64,000 nucleotides of DNA from Antedon bifida (taxonomy: Eukaryota > Echinodermata > Crinoidea > Comatulida > Antedonidae). The notes beneath the pieces are model-generated. The model was not told where the DNA came from. It saw only the letters and a program-made list of their open reading frames with translations, and searched no databases. The stretch lies in assembly GCA_963402885.1 (NCBI GenBank), contig OY727095.1, positions 12,839,001-12,903,000 on the forward strand. Direction: 5' to 3'. Below are positions 48,328 to 59,418 of the stretch, piece after piece. Position 1 is the stretch's first letter; every line of letters begins with the position of its first letter. The position numbers were made by a program, and so were the translations under genes.

Positions 48328-51300
48328 ATGTCCCCAATATTTTCACGATTGAGTTGGACAGCAAGGAAGCGGATGTTAGCGGCACTGACCGTCGGTGGCG
48401 GTTTCGTAGGGGCGGCAGCTCTCAAGAACGCCGCATATGCCAAATCCGAAAACAATCGTAAATGCTATCCTGCGTCTGCGGATTTCCCTGACGTTAAAAA
48501 CCACAATAATTTAATGGCGCGCTACATGACGCCACGTATCTACGCGGAGTTGAAGGACCGCAAAACGCCGAGTGGTTTCACGATCGATGACTGTATTCAG
48601 ACGGGAGTTGACAATCCTGGTCACCCTTTCATTGAAACAGTTGGAATGGTTGCTGGTGACGAAGAGTCATACGAGGTATTTGTTGAAACCAATTTTCAGT
48701 CTGCAGTTTCAAAGGAATAAGGTTTATCGCGTGCGCGACGCATGGTGGGAAGGATTTATGAGCAAACGTCACGACGCGTACGTAGGCCTACGTGATTTGT
48801 TGTTTGTACTTGTACGTACGCGTCGTGACGTTTGCTCCCAAACCCTTCACATTTATGCATTGTACAATGACGTTCCTCTCGCAAAATCAAGCTATTTGCG
48901 ATAAACCTTAGGCCTATGTCTGTGAAGTTAATTAGGCCACCTAGGCCTGGATTCTAGAAAACAAACTACTGTGTACAATAAAATGATATGGAAAAAATCC
49001 CAATATCTCTGAGCAGGGAAGAGTTGTTGAACTATGGCCTAGAGCCAGCTTTGTCTACTCCACTAAAGAAAGAAGAAGATTTTTTAAATGCTAACCTTAA
49101 TTAGGTGATCATTTAGAATAAAATGATCACCTATTGTTATTGTATAAAATCTTTATTGTTTCTGTACACTATTTTGTGTAACAATTATCTCAAAAAGTTT
49201 AATGTCAATGATTACAAAAATTTCAGAATATCTTTCAAATAATATAACTTAATCCTAATAAGCTTTCCAGCGTGATCACTCATCCGTGACGACATTTATA
49301 CGCCATTTTGCGAAATCACATTATCAATCATATCTCCATAATTCATTATCACATATTAATGAAATTCACTACACGTAAACTTCAGATCAAGGGTAAAAAT
49401 ATTAGCAAATAAAAACGCACGCGCACGTAGGTTCATGCGCGTGATATCGCGCGTTAAAAATTTAAAACGCTCAAAATTAAGTTTTGATCAATTTAGAGCA
49501 TGAATTAGGCCATTTGCGTGTTTAAAAAAATTACTGCGCAAAAATGCGTTTTTGCGCGCGCGATACTTAAAAAGCGTAAAAAATATGAATTTTTTTTACA
49601 AATCGCATTCTACTCACCATTCTTAGTACATTCACCAAATTTGAGTCAGTTCCGACTTAAAACAACACTATACGAGCAGGTTAAAAATGACAAAATGCGC
49701 AAATTAATTGCATCAAAGTGCTGAAAATGGTGAAAAATAAGGCCTTTTTAAAATGAATATATATAAATCTTCAGAATGGCAGGTGACCCCTAATTTTTTT
49801 AACTTATTCGGGAAGCCATTGGGTTGTAGATACATATTCATGTACACATTAGACGTACAAAATGGTATGACGTCATCAAATGGCCACTTGAATTTAAAAA
49901 TTAGTAATTTTTATCTTTTTGTGTGGGTTATCACATTCAGTAGAGCGCATCTCCGTTATTTGAGCCCGATTTTCGCAAAAATTTTAGAATGTGCTTGCTC
50001 AATTGATTATCTTTCTCATGGGTTGTAAACATTTTTATTTTGATGACGTCATCACGCGTAAAAACTTGAATAACCTAGGTCGTGTAATTTTAGCTACACC
50101 ATACATTTGAATATCTAATAGCTCTTCAGAATTAAAGGTGACCTTGAAGATTATAACATATTATGAAAGCTGTTGAAATGTAGATATGAATTCATATAAA
50201 AATTAAGCCTATCGGATGTTGCGATGTTATAATATGGCCAGTTGAAGTTAAAACGTAGTTTTTAGATTTCTTTAGTCGAAGTTATACAAATTTCAATGAG
50301 CGCGCATTGCGCTTCTACGTATCAAATTCTCTTCCAATCTTTATATTTATTTGCTCAATTCATTATCTTTCGAAATTGTCATCTTCGAGTTTATTTTGAT
50401 AATTCCATCATACCAACAAATTTGAACATGATGTGGGTCCCATAATTTTACCTATGCTACACTGTATATAGATATACAGTATATACTGTATATATTGTAT
50501 ATGACACATAATAGGTACAACTCAGCACTATAAGTGTATATGCATCATGTCATAGGATGGCGTACATCAGCTTTTTACGATCGTATGTTAACGTACGTGC
50601 ATGTTTAAAAAATGTTAATTTCATTAAAATGATAAAAATGATCACCTATAATTCGTCAAAGTGACGAATTAAATTCTAGTTTATCTTAATATTTTCATTC
50701 TTTATAGGTATTTAAGGAGCTATTTGATCCAATTATATTTACACGTCATAATGGTTATGGACCAGAAGACATCCACCCAACAGATCTCGATTCGTCCAAG
50801 ATCCGAGGTGGAATCTTTGACTCGAAATATGTCTTGTCCTCTCGTGTTCGTACAGGACGTAGCATTCGCGGTTTGGATTTACCGCCTTCCTGTACACGGG
50901 GCGAACGACGAGAAGTGGAACGTGTAAGTTTGATTTCTGCATGCAATATTATCTAATTATAATGCGTGTTGATTATTTTTAAAGTATCATCCGGGTTGAG
51001 AGCACAAAGTGGAGAAGAATCCGTTATAATAATAAGCTTTATTTATTCACGGACACTTAAAGGGTCTTTCACACCTGTTCCGGCACGGTTCCGGTCCGGC
51101 GAATCAACATCAAAATGTTTCGTTTTCACGACGCTCCACGCGGCTATGAGCCAATGGATATGGTGCGTAGCCGCGTGAAAACGAAACATTGACGTTCGTT
51201 GGATTTTCCGGCGCCGGACTGGAACCATGCCGGAACAGGTGTGAAAGACCCTTAACTCAACTGAAAGTTGTTTTTCAGTAAGGCCATGAAACGCTCAATA

Positions 51301-53307
51301 GAAAACACAAAAAAACAAATGTAAACAGACCTTATTTACTATCAAAGCAGATAACAAACTACAATGAAATCAAATGAAATAATGATGATTATCGTCGTTG
51401 TTTCCAAAATAGACAATATAGACTTACAGAAATATCAACCGTAGTCTAATAAAATGACGGCTTGGTTCTTTGTTTTGTAAACTGTTGCACACATCCATAT
51501 ACAGTATCTATTGTATGGATAGTTACATGGGGAGGGCGGTGAGCTTATATAGATTTAATACAATTTATATTCCTTCTATAGGTTGTGAAGGCAGCCCTTG
51601 ATGGATTAAAGGGGGATCTGCGAGGAACTTACTATCCGCTTAACAACATGACAGAAGGCGAACAGGAGCAGCTTATAAACGATCACTTCTTATTCGACAA
51701 ACCAGTGTCTCCACTTCTAACATGTGCTGGTATGGCAAGAGATTGGCCTGATGCCAGAGGAATTTGGTTAGTAACGCCTATCGCTTTGTTTCAAATGGGT
51801 AAAATAAGATGCAGGCCATTGAAATATCAGTTCTCTTTTCCAGGCACAACGACCAAAAGAACTTCCTCGTGTGGGTGAACGAAGAGGACCACACGCGTGT
51901 CATCTCCATGGAGAAAGGGGGAAACATGAAACGTGTATTTAAGAGATTCTGTGATGGACTAAAAGAGGTAACTTAAAATATCTCAAACTTATAATTTCAA
52001 TTTAAAAAATGTATGTTGAATTTAGGAAACTATAAAGCTGTCTACACTATCAAACTTATGTGACCAAAAAAATGTGATGTTCCCATGGACATGATGATGT
52101 CATAATCATTGCCATATTTGAGTATATCACTACCATATTTGGGCACATTTGATAGTGTAGACAGGCCTTAAACTAACATCGCTTCTTTATTTTTTTTTTC
52201 AGGTTGAGAAGCAGATTAAATCAAACGGCTGGGAGTTTATGTGGAGTGAACATTTAGGATATATTTTGACATGTCCTTCCAACCTGGGAACTGGTCTGCG
52301 TGCGGGTGTTCACGTAAAGCTTACCAAACTCCATAAGGTATGGTATTGGTAATAAATCATCGGTGGTTTTGCATACTTTATTGCTACTATTGTACTGCAC
52401 ACCAAGTGTTACGCGCGCACTCAAATGGATATGGTACGCGCTTTGGGTTTTGCGCAGGTGTTTAATTTAGTAGTAAGTACGGTAAGGTATGCTTAATGGT
52501 ATAGTGAGGAGGGGAGGAGACAGTGAGAGGTTCTGGGGTTACTATCATAGGAGGCGAGAATGCTTAAAGTATTTGACGGTCTGGAAATCACTAAACATTA
52601 TACGAAACGTTATTTTCTTTATAGGATCCGAGATTCGAAGATATTTTGGCCTCTCTTCGTCTACAGAAACGTGGAACCGGAGGAGTAGACAGTTCCACAG
52701 AAGGAGATACGTTTGACATCTCCAACCTTGATCGTTTGGGACAATCAGAAGTAAGTACACGTTAATGTATACCTTTTGAAATTATTGTTTTCCTGGTTTA
52801 ATAATTACAGTAATATAAAATATATTCTTTATTGTGACGTGGAACTACTACAAATTGTGTGGAAATACCGTTGTTATTTTCAACTTCTTTTTACTTTCTA
52901 CTAGTGAGAGAGATTATTTAGAGGGCTAGTACTATAGGAAGTAGTTCGGCTATTTTTCACATAAGGATCCCCAACTTATATACGAAAACAAAAGATAGAA
53001 CATCAAATTAAACTCAGCCCTTCATTTCACCATTTTTAGCCCCACCCCCACCCCCTCCATTTCAAAATCCTGGATCCGCCACTGGTGGTACGCACGTGAA
53101 TTAAAGGTTAATTGTGCCCGCGAAAGCATGGGTCGATGAGAAATACATCGATTCAGTCTAGTTACGTTTGATAACCTCTCTTTTCGTTTTCTTTCGCTGC
53201 AGGTTCAACTAGTCCAACGCGTCATCGACGGTGTTGAACTCCTTGTAAACATGGAGAAAAGACTCGAACGAGGCCGGTCTATCAATGACCTAATTCCACG
53301 CCATTAA
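48328..53307 (+). CDS. CKMT: Mitochondrial creatine kinase
   Basis: Seven exons, all GT-AG with consistent phases: 48328-48675, 50708-50923, 51582-51766, 51844-51967, 52203-52337, 52625-52750, 53203-53307; 412 residues. The enzyme transfers phosphate between ATP and creatine in the mitochondrial intermembrane space. The first about 38 residues ([16 protein letters not shown], then [14 protein letters not shown]) are basic and then hydrophobic, as in mtCK presequences; cytosolic isoforms lack this. Signatures include [82 protein letters not shown] and the active-site TCPSNLGTG with reactive C315. CPSNLG (not CPTNLG) supports creatine over arginine kinase. The first in-frame ATG is used. Exon 1 is followed immediately by a MITE, and intron 1 holds a 1.6-kb element. 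Confidence 0.97.
48717..48911. mobile_element. Foldback MITE beside creatine kinase exon 1
   Basis: The outer inverted ends TAAGGTTTATCGC and GCGATAAACCTTA enclose about 190 bp; inside, 25-bp perfect arms (48760-48784 and 48813-48837) surround a 28-bp loop. TA at both borders suggests a TA target. It lies 41 bp after the exon 1 donor. Confidence 0.75.
49099..50670. mobile_element. Candidate 1.57-kb non-autonomous DNA element in intron 1
   Basis: The left end AATTAGGTGATCATTT and the right end AAATGATCACCTATAATT are inverted matches; the left side repeats AAAATGATCACCTATTG just inside. The interior has CGCGC-rich and GATGACGTCATC segments unlike the flanks, and no transposase frame. Borders are approximate. 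Confidence 0.45.
51057..51255. mobile_element. MITE family B, intact copy
   Basis: TTAA target duplication (51057 and 51252). The terminal repeats GGGTCTTTCACACCTGTTCC and GGAACAGGTGTGAAAGACCC are perfect reverse complements, and further inverted blocks (CGTTTTCACG, CGGCTA, CGTGAAAACG) continue inside. Located in creatine kinase intron 2. No coding capacity. Confidence 0.9.
52031..52171. mobile_element. MITE family A, copy 5 (creatine kinase intron 4)
   Basis: Ends TAAAGCTGTCTACACTATCA and TTTGATAGTGTAGACAGGCC then TTAA. The interior is shortened but has the CATGATGATGTCATA block, in opposite orientation to copy 2. Confidence 0.8.
52915..53088. mobile_element. hAT relic (one end)
   Basis: AAAATCCTGGATCCGCCACT followed by G is the inverted form of the common hAT terminus CAGTGGCGGATCCAGG. 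Preceded by a C/A-rich tract (CCCCACCCCCACCCCC). The other end is not found. In creatine kinase intron 6. Confidence 0.5.
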
Positions 53308-53361
53308 AGACGTAACATGGAATTAGTTAATTTATTTATAGTAATATTTGTAAAGATGTAC

Positions 53362-53367
53362 AATAAA
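53362..53367 (+). terminator. Creatine kinase poly(A) signal
   Basis: AATAAA 55 bp past the stop codon is the nearest signal. It implies a very short 3' UTR and leaves about 500 bp to the tetraspanin start. Confidence 0.6.
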
Positions 53368-53868
53368 TACTTTTATAATGTAATATATAAAATAAAACTA
53401 GAAATGTACATGATATTTGTGTATAACTATTTTGAAAACGATACTCGGGAGTGTGTGCAATATATAGAATAAATTTCATTGGAAGTAATAAACGTTTTGC
53501 TATAATTATATACTTTGTGCTGAGTTTGCTCGATGATTCCTTCCTACACGTGATCCTTATCCTACAATCTTTCTTTAGAAAACATTCATTTGATTTGTTA
53601 TATAAGTTTTTAAACAAAACGTTATTATATATTTTCATTATTTGTATATTATTAAACAATATTCGGGATAATATTATATACTTTCTTCACACCAATGAGA
53701 GTTATCTTAATCTGAATTGAATGCACACAAGACGCGCCATATCTAGGTGGGTGGAGTCGAGCTTTGTTTTGTTTTAGTCATCAAAAATCGCGTCCACAAA
53801 CTAAACTGTCACTCTGTAGCTGGCTTGATTTTGATGGTTCGAAGTTTGACTCTTATCTAAACGTCAAT

Positions 53869-56800
53869 ATGTCCCATCAAGATACGAGGCCGGTAGTCAA
53901 ATACCTTTTATTTGTTTTTAACTTCTTATTTTGGGTAAGTAAATAGTGTTTCCGATTTTATCACTACTGTACTGTATCGGATGTTAATGTTACTTTCGAG
54001 TTTCACAATGAGTCATCGATTGGGCTAGGCCTAATGTCCCTACAGCCACTTGTAGACTGGCTATCAAAAGACTTTTTTAAAGGTATTGTCTAAACCGACA
54101 CTGTGGTCGAATCGACCTAGGCCTAGACTATTATAGGTGGCGGCTAATATATCAGAATTATATTATAGTATCTAGGCCAGTACACAGTAATCTCTCTCTT
54201 ATTTATACTTATATTAAGTCGGATTATTGGCAAGTGTTTGATTTGATGTAATAGAATTACTAAAAAATACTGTATAAAATTTAATTTTAAAACTAAAAGA
54301 AATAAATAATGTATAGGCCTAGGCCTAATTATTAATTAAGGCCTAATAAAAAAATATTTAAAAAAAATTATGAGACCTGGGAGTTGTAATGAACATATTA
54401 ATGATACCAAAAGGCATTGTGATCTTCAATATGAAGTATTTCCTTTGTATGCTTATACTATATAATAAGACTACTAAGTTTTACCAAATTATTTTGTATT
54501 TATAGTTATTTGGCATTGTGTTGATGGGAATTGGCATATGGGCACTCGTAGAGCGAGAAAGTGAGACAAGCATCAACTCTTACGTGGACTTCTTCACGGA
54601 CCCTTCAATTGTTCTTATTGTTGTTGGTGCTTTGGCCTTTATTCTCGGTTTCTCAGGATGTGTTGGTGCACTCCGTGAAAATTGTGTGCTTCTGACGATT
54701 GTAAGTATTACAGTACAGAAAGAAAGTACTGCAACTTTACCTACGAAGTAGCTTCGTAGATAAAACGTACAGTAAATCTTAAAAATGATGACCAACTGAC
54801 ATTTACAAATATGATTATATACAGTATTCCAAGTGCGAATAATGTATCAGCAAAACGTAATGTAAATATGCAGATTGAATGCCTTTTTAGCTAAATATTA
54901 CAATTTAAATTGTCATTTCTTTACCAATCTGCGTACATCTTTAATATTTCAGTATAAAGTCTAATAATTTGTCATTTAAAAAAAAATTTGTACGACTAAC
55001 GATATAAATATTAAGAATTGCTATCATAAACAAAACCTCTAAAATTCATTTTAAAATTGTGTAAATGTTCTATTAATGTACAGTATTAACCAATATTTTT
55101 ATTTGTGCGTAGTTCTACGCATCCTTAGCAATCCTTTTCTTAATAGAGGTGATTTGTGGGATAATGGCCTTTGCCCTTAAAGGGAAGGTAGGACTTGCTA
55201 GTTTGCATGAAATGCATTTGACCTTTGACATGTATTTGACTTTGACATGACATGCTGCATTTGACAGACCAATGAAGCTTGTTGCCATATGCATTTGCAC
55301 CATTACATTGGCAGTTTGAAGAAATATTAACAACATTTCATGCATGTATACCCTTTTTCCTAAAAAGTTTGTCTGTGTGTGACATTCACAGTGATACAGT
55401 ACTGTATACTGTATTTCTGTATACAATAAATGGTGAATGTAAAAGCATGCTACATATATTTTGTTGATATACTAAATAAACTATCAAAATTAGAAACCAT
55501 TCTGGATAGACAGAAAGACGAGAATTCAAACGGGCATTTAGCCAAAAATACTTTACTTTAAATACATTAAACTTTTTGTTTCTTTGTTCGTCATGTGATG
55601 TCTTCAGGAAGTATCTAATTAGTAGGAAACTTTGTTACATCATCATAATTAAAGTTAGCGAGTCACCCGCCGATGGGAAGTATGTAACTACTGTAAAATG
55701 AAATTTCACTTTTTAGTTTGACAAAGTTTCAAGTGAACAGAAATCAAACTTTGAAAATGTTGATAATATTAAATTATCTTTCCAAACATTTAGTTAATTA
55801 ATAAATACATTTAATGATTGATATTTAAAACAAAATATTTATAGTATTCTGTATATTAGTATTAATAAAGTTAAATAGAGTTGAAAATTATTCAAATTGA
55901 TAAATAACCAATATAAATGTATCATACAGTACATATAAAGTATTTTGCTTTGTGTTTTGGTTGAGTCTCATATTATTAGCGTAGATATTTGTAATCTTCA
56001 TAGCACAGAACTTAAAAAATTTACATTGTAAGTTGAAATATAAAACCAAATTGAATTGAAATCTAAAACAAAAAGTTAATGAATATTTTTGTATACTTTT
56101 TTAGTGTCTATTATTTAACTAACAGCATGTGTTTTTAACCTGCATTTTTCCTGCTGATCTTGATTTCAGTTTTACTTGCTTTTGCTCCTAATTTTTGTCT
56201 TGGAAGTTATGGCAGGTGTTCTAGTGTTTATATATTCAGATGAGGTAAGATGATTTACTAACCACCTGTAAATAGCATAATGGGGTCATTATATTATAGG
56301 GATGCAAGACAAAGAGATTAAACAATATCTTGTCAATATTACAATCTTTCTATGTGCGACAACCTATGATTTGATTTCAATACCAAACGAAAACAGATAA
56401 AAACGAACAAAAAACGCAATCATTTTGTATGGTACTGGGGATCATAGCGGCCAAATGTAGCATAATGTTGACCCATCTACAATTTATGCTAGGTATAATT
56501 TTAGAAAATCTAGCATAATCTGGCATTATGAAAAATCAATTCTGAAGCATATTTCCCATGATCTAGCAATTTTTCTAGAATTTTTTCGAAAAAATGTAGT
56601 ATAATTGTAACCAAATCTAGCATAATTTGGCCAAAAACCAGATAACTTTTCACTTTTGTGGTACATACACAATATTCATATACCGCCCTCTGATACAATG
56701 TTTGGTGACATTTGGCCATAATTGTGCCTAGCATGACATGGCATAATTTTGTGCTGCCACCTAACATAGCGTTGGCCACCCTGCTGGGGATAGCAGCCCT

Positions 56801-59041
56801 ATGACTTATGTTTATTGTGTTCATGGTTGGACCTCCAATGGAAAAACAATCAATAAGCAATAAAAAAAAAATAACTATAGTTTTGTGAAAGATAACATAT
56901 TTTGTTTTGTTTGATAGTTTGAACAGGAAGCAAATGATATAGTTGAAACATCAATAATGAGATACAGACAACCTGGCTATGAAGATCTCACAAACTTCAT
57001 TGACTTTTCACAAAGAACGGTAAGTAACATTTACCCCTTTCACACCGAACCTTAGCAGTGGTCTCCGGAGACACTCCGGGTTGGTGATCATTCAAAATGT
57101 TGAGAAACTCAGGAAATTCCCCATTCACACCAACCTAGCAACACCTGGGTTTTTTAAATAAAATCATAAGTACCGCCCTCTATTTTGTTTGTTTACTTAG
57201 CGACGATCATAATCATTTTAATTGATAATATTTTAAGTCATATAATGTTTTATATATGCTAATTATTATTTTTTAGATCCGCTATATATTTTGTACACAT
57301 ATGATTGACCTAAAAACTCACGAGTTTGATGTTGGTACCTTTCACACCAAAACCCCGGTGTTTTGAACTCCGAAGTTGTTTGATTTTACTTTTTACACCA
57401 AAACACCGGGGCGTCAACTCCGGAGTTCAATTTCAAATGTGGCCTTTTTTGTGATTCAAGTTAATAATTACAATGTTCACAGCAGATGAATTATGGCAAA
57501 GACATACTGTAAATACATTAGGTTATTCTTTCAACAGTTTGAATGTTGTGGAGCTGCTTCAACATATAACGACTGGACCAAGAACAAGTACTTTAACTGT
57601 ACACCAAGCAACCCAAGTCTTGAGAGATGTGGCGTGCCATACTCATGTTGTCTCAATAGTAATACTGAAGAAGAAATTATCAATACACAGTGTGGTTACA
57701 ACACACAGCGTTTATCAGTGAGTGATCATTTAGTAATGTTAGACTGATTTGCATTTCACTAAATATTTTCTTTACAATTTTTTTATTTGATACGCATCCA
57801 ACAGCGAGTGACTCTCCAATTACATGATGGATAAACTATTTAATACTTTATCGTGCTTATAAACTAAGTCTCATTTAAGGCTTAGGGAGTGGAGTTGAAA
57901 GGGTCGTGAGTTGCAACCCTGGTAATAGGTCAGGATTGTGAGTTACAACCCTGGCACTAGGTCAGGATTGAGCCCCAGATGGACTTGGGATTGGAAGGCA
58001 AGCATGTTAACCACCAAGCTACAGCTCCACTACTAAATATTAAATAGCCAATGTTATGACAGATGTGGCGTGCCATACAAGTTATGATGTACTGTACTAC
58101 TAGACAGAAGATATCAAAATTTTAAAAAGTGGACATTTTAATACAGTAGTTTAATTGTTCAATTCAATCCTACGCCTTAAAAAAATATTAAGTGGCTGCT
58201 TGTGACATGTTTTTTTAAATTTTTCTAGGTCGTGGAAGCAAACGATAAGATCTATACAGTGGGTTGTGTTGAAGCTCTCTTAGATGAAATTAAGACAAAG
58301 AGTTACATTGTGGGAGTTACTGTTATAATGGTTGCAGCCTTTCAGGTTTGTTATTCTAACCTAACTAGTATTGACTGTGCTTTTCTTGGGACAAATTCTA
58401 GCTTAAGAACTTCTAACCAAGATGTGGAGGTTATACCATCAGCTAATTTTCTATTTTTGTTTTATATGAATATGTTCTAGAACATTCTATGGTTACAAGG
58501 TAACAGATCAAAAAATATTATTTCTGGCAGCGACCAATCTGTATTGATCTTCAAATACATTTTTATCTGTTGACTCTTTTATTAATGGCCTTTTTAAGGC
58601 GTTAGCGTAATGATAAAGTTTAAATGAGCATGTTAAACAAATTTGTGGTTTGTGTTTATTCTGCATTCTGATATTGTGCTTTTTACCGCTCAACAAACAC
58701 ATTCACTGATAACTGATTGGGAAATCCAAGACTTCACAAAGGTTAGAGATATGCAAAGATTTGGATGTTAAATAGTATGTTGGTATAGTAACAAAACAAA
58801 CAGTAATACAATATATCCAAACCTCAATACAGATGTAAATGTGTTTTATTAATAGGGTTAAATGCTAAACAATTACTACATATTTGTATAATTACAATAA
58901 TAAATATAATAATGCAATAATTACTAAATTAATTTTCTTTTTAAACAGATCACTGGAATCGTTTTAGCGTACGTTCTTTGCCGAGAGATCGAAAATGAGA
59001 AAGAACGTTACGAACACTCATCCCGAGCACGTCTCAACTAA
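53869..59041 (+). CDS. TSPAN33: TspanC8-type tetraspanin (TSPAN33-like)
   Basis: Exons: 53869-53934, 54506-54700, then either 55113-55187 or 56170-56244, then 56918-57019, 57538-57717, 58229-58345, 58949-59041. All are phase 0 with GT-AG sites; using one of the two alternative exons gives 275 residues. It is a four-helix plasma-membrane protein: TM1 about 9-34, TM2 about 55-77 followed by GCVGALREN, TM3 88-112, large loop about 113-231, TM4 about 232-257. The loop has CCG (149-150), C167, C177, CC 183-184, C198 and C219, eight cysteines, which defines the TspanC8 group; vertebrate members bind and traffic the protease ADAM10. FNCT (166-168) is an N-glycosylation site. SERCGVPYSCC-like and NTQCGY blocks are closest to TSPAN33 and TSPAN14; the exact orthologue is uncertain. 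Confidence 0.93.
55113..55187 (+). CDS. Tetraspanin alternative exon 3a (TM3 version 1)
   Basis: A 75-bp phase 0-0 exon flanked by TTTGTGCGTAG and GTAGGACT. It encodes 25 residues FYASLAILFLIEVICGIMAF then ALKGK: a complete membrane helix with the conserved Glu of tetraspanin TM3. It would join ENCVLLTI upstream to FEQEANDIV downstream exactly as exon 3b does. Less like the family consensus (LELxAGxLxFVFxD) than 3b. Confidence 0.75.
56170..56244 (+). CDS. Tetraspanin alternative exon 3b (TM3 version 2)
   Basis: A 75-bp phase 0-0 exon flanked by TTGATTTCAG and GTAAGATG. It encodes 25 residues beginning FYLLLLLIFVLEVMAGVLVF and ending IYSDE, close to the tetraspanin TM3 consensus. It aligns without gaps to exon 3a (shared FY, the Leu/Ile-rich core, the E-V pair and the Gly), so the pair arose by exon duplication. 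Confidence 0.85.
56691..56704 (-). promoter_or_regulatory. Recurrent TACCGCCCTC motif (CTCF-like)
   Basis: TACCGCCCTCTGAT; on the minus strand ATCAGAGGGCGGTA. The same ten bases recur at 57171, 46272 and 26400. It lies in the tetraspanin intron after exon 3b, within a diverged repeat (about 56430-56800) rich in CTAGCATAAT. Confidence 0.35.
57030..57440. repeat. Foldback-like repeat rich in TTTCACACC and CTCCGGAGT
   Basis: CCCTTTCACACCGAACC at the left, and CACACCAAAACACCGGGG with CAACTCCGGAGTT at the right, recur with variants. It is probably a decayed MITE cluster in a tetraspanin intron. It also contains TACCGCCCTCTATT (57171-57184). Confidence 0.45.
57790..58034 (-). mobile_element. tRNA-derived SINE, copy 2
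   Basis: The same family as 2814-3012: ATACGCATCCAACAGCGAGT at one end and the tRNA-like head on the minus strand (AGCTTGGTGGTTAAC, then GGGGCTCAATCC as a worn box B) at the other. It has an internal duplication of the GTCAGGATTG block. In a tetraspanin intron. Confidence 0.7.
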
Positions 59042-59412
59042 TGCCATCGTTTTTATTAGACAAAGTTGCATGCTTCGAAATACTATGCAAGAAATTATAA
59101 GCAGGGGATAGGGGTGTAGAGGTTAGGAAGGGCCTCAAGTATTGGACAATATATATTACTGTAAAAATGATAATTATGGGCCGTTTGTAGTAGCTATCAG
59201 TCATATACCACTTTTACATCGTGTAGCAAAACTCTGTTGTTTACGCACACTGTGGTGTCAGCCCATGATGTGGGACCAGGTGTGTATAAAATTTAGAGTC
59301 TTGCTAGGCGATGTGAAAAGAGTAATAGTAAATTATCAGTCGGGTACTGGTATGTATTTTAAGAGTCAATCACTGGAAAGAGATTCATCACAAAATAATG
59401 GTTATTGTTCTT

Positions 59413-59418
59413 AATAAA
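59413..59418 (+). terminator. Tetraspanin poly(A) signal
   Basis: AATAAA about 370 bp past the stop codon; another lies near 59480. The open frames between stop and signal are not conserved-looking. Confidence 0.45.

Noticed and set aside
50966-51228. Open frames on both strands near 51.1 kb
   Set aside because: They coincide with the intact MITE B in a creatine kinase intron.
48328-53307. Arginine kinase as the alternative identity for the phosphagen kinase
   Set aside because: The N-terminal mitochondrial presequence, TCPSNLGTG active site and GVDNPGHPF motif fit mitochondrial creatine kinase better.
53336-53720. Two AT-rich frames of about 90-107 residues after the creatine kinase stop
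   Set aside because: Low-complexity Phe/Ile/Tyr/Asn composition in the 3' flank and intergenic DNA, on both strands; typical chance frames.
56510-56860. 116-residue minus-strand frame inside the tetraspanin intron
   Set aside because: Covers a CTAGCATAAT-rich diverged repeat; no known domain, antisense to the gene.
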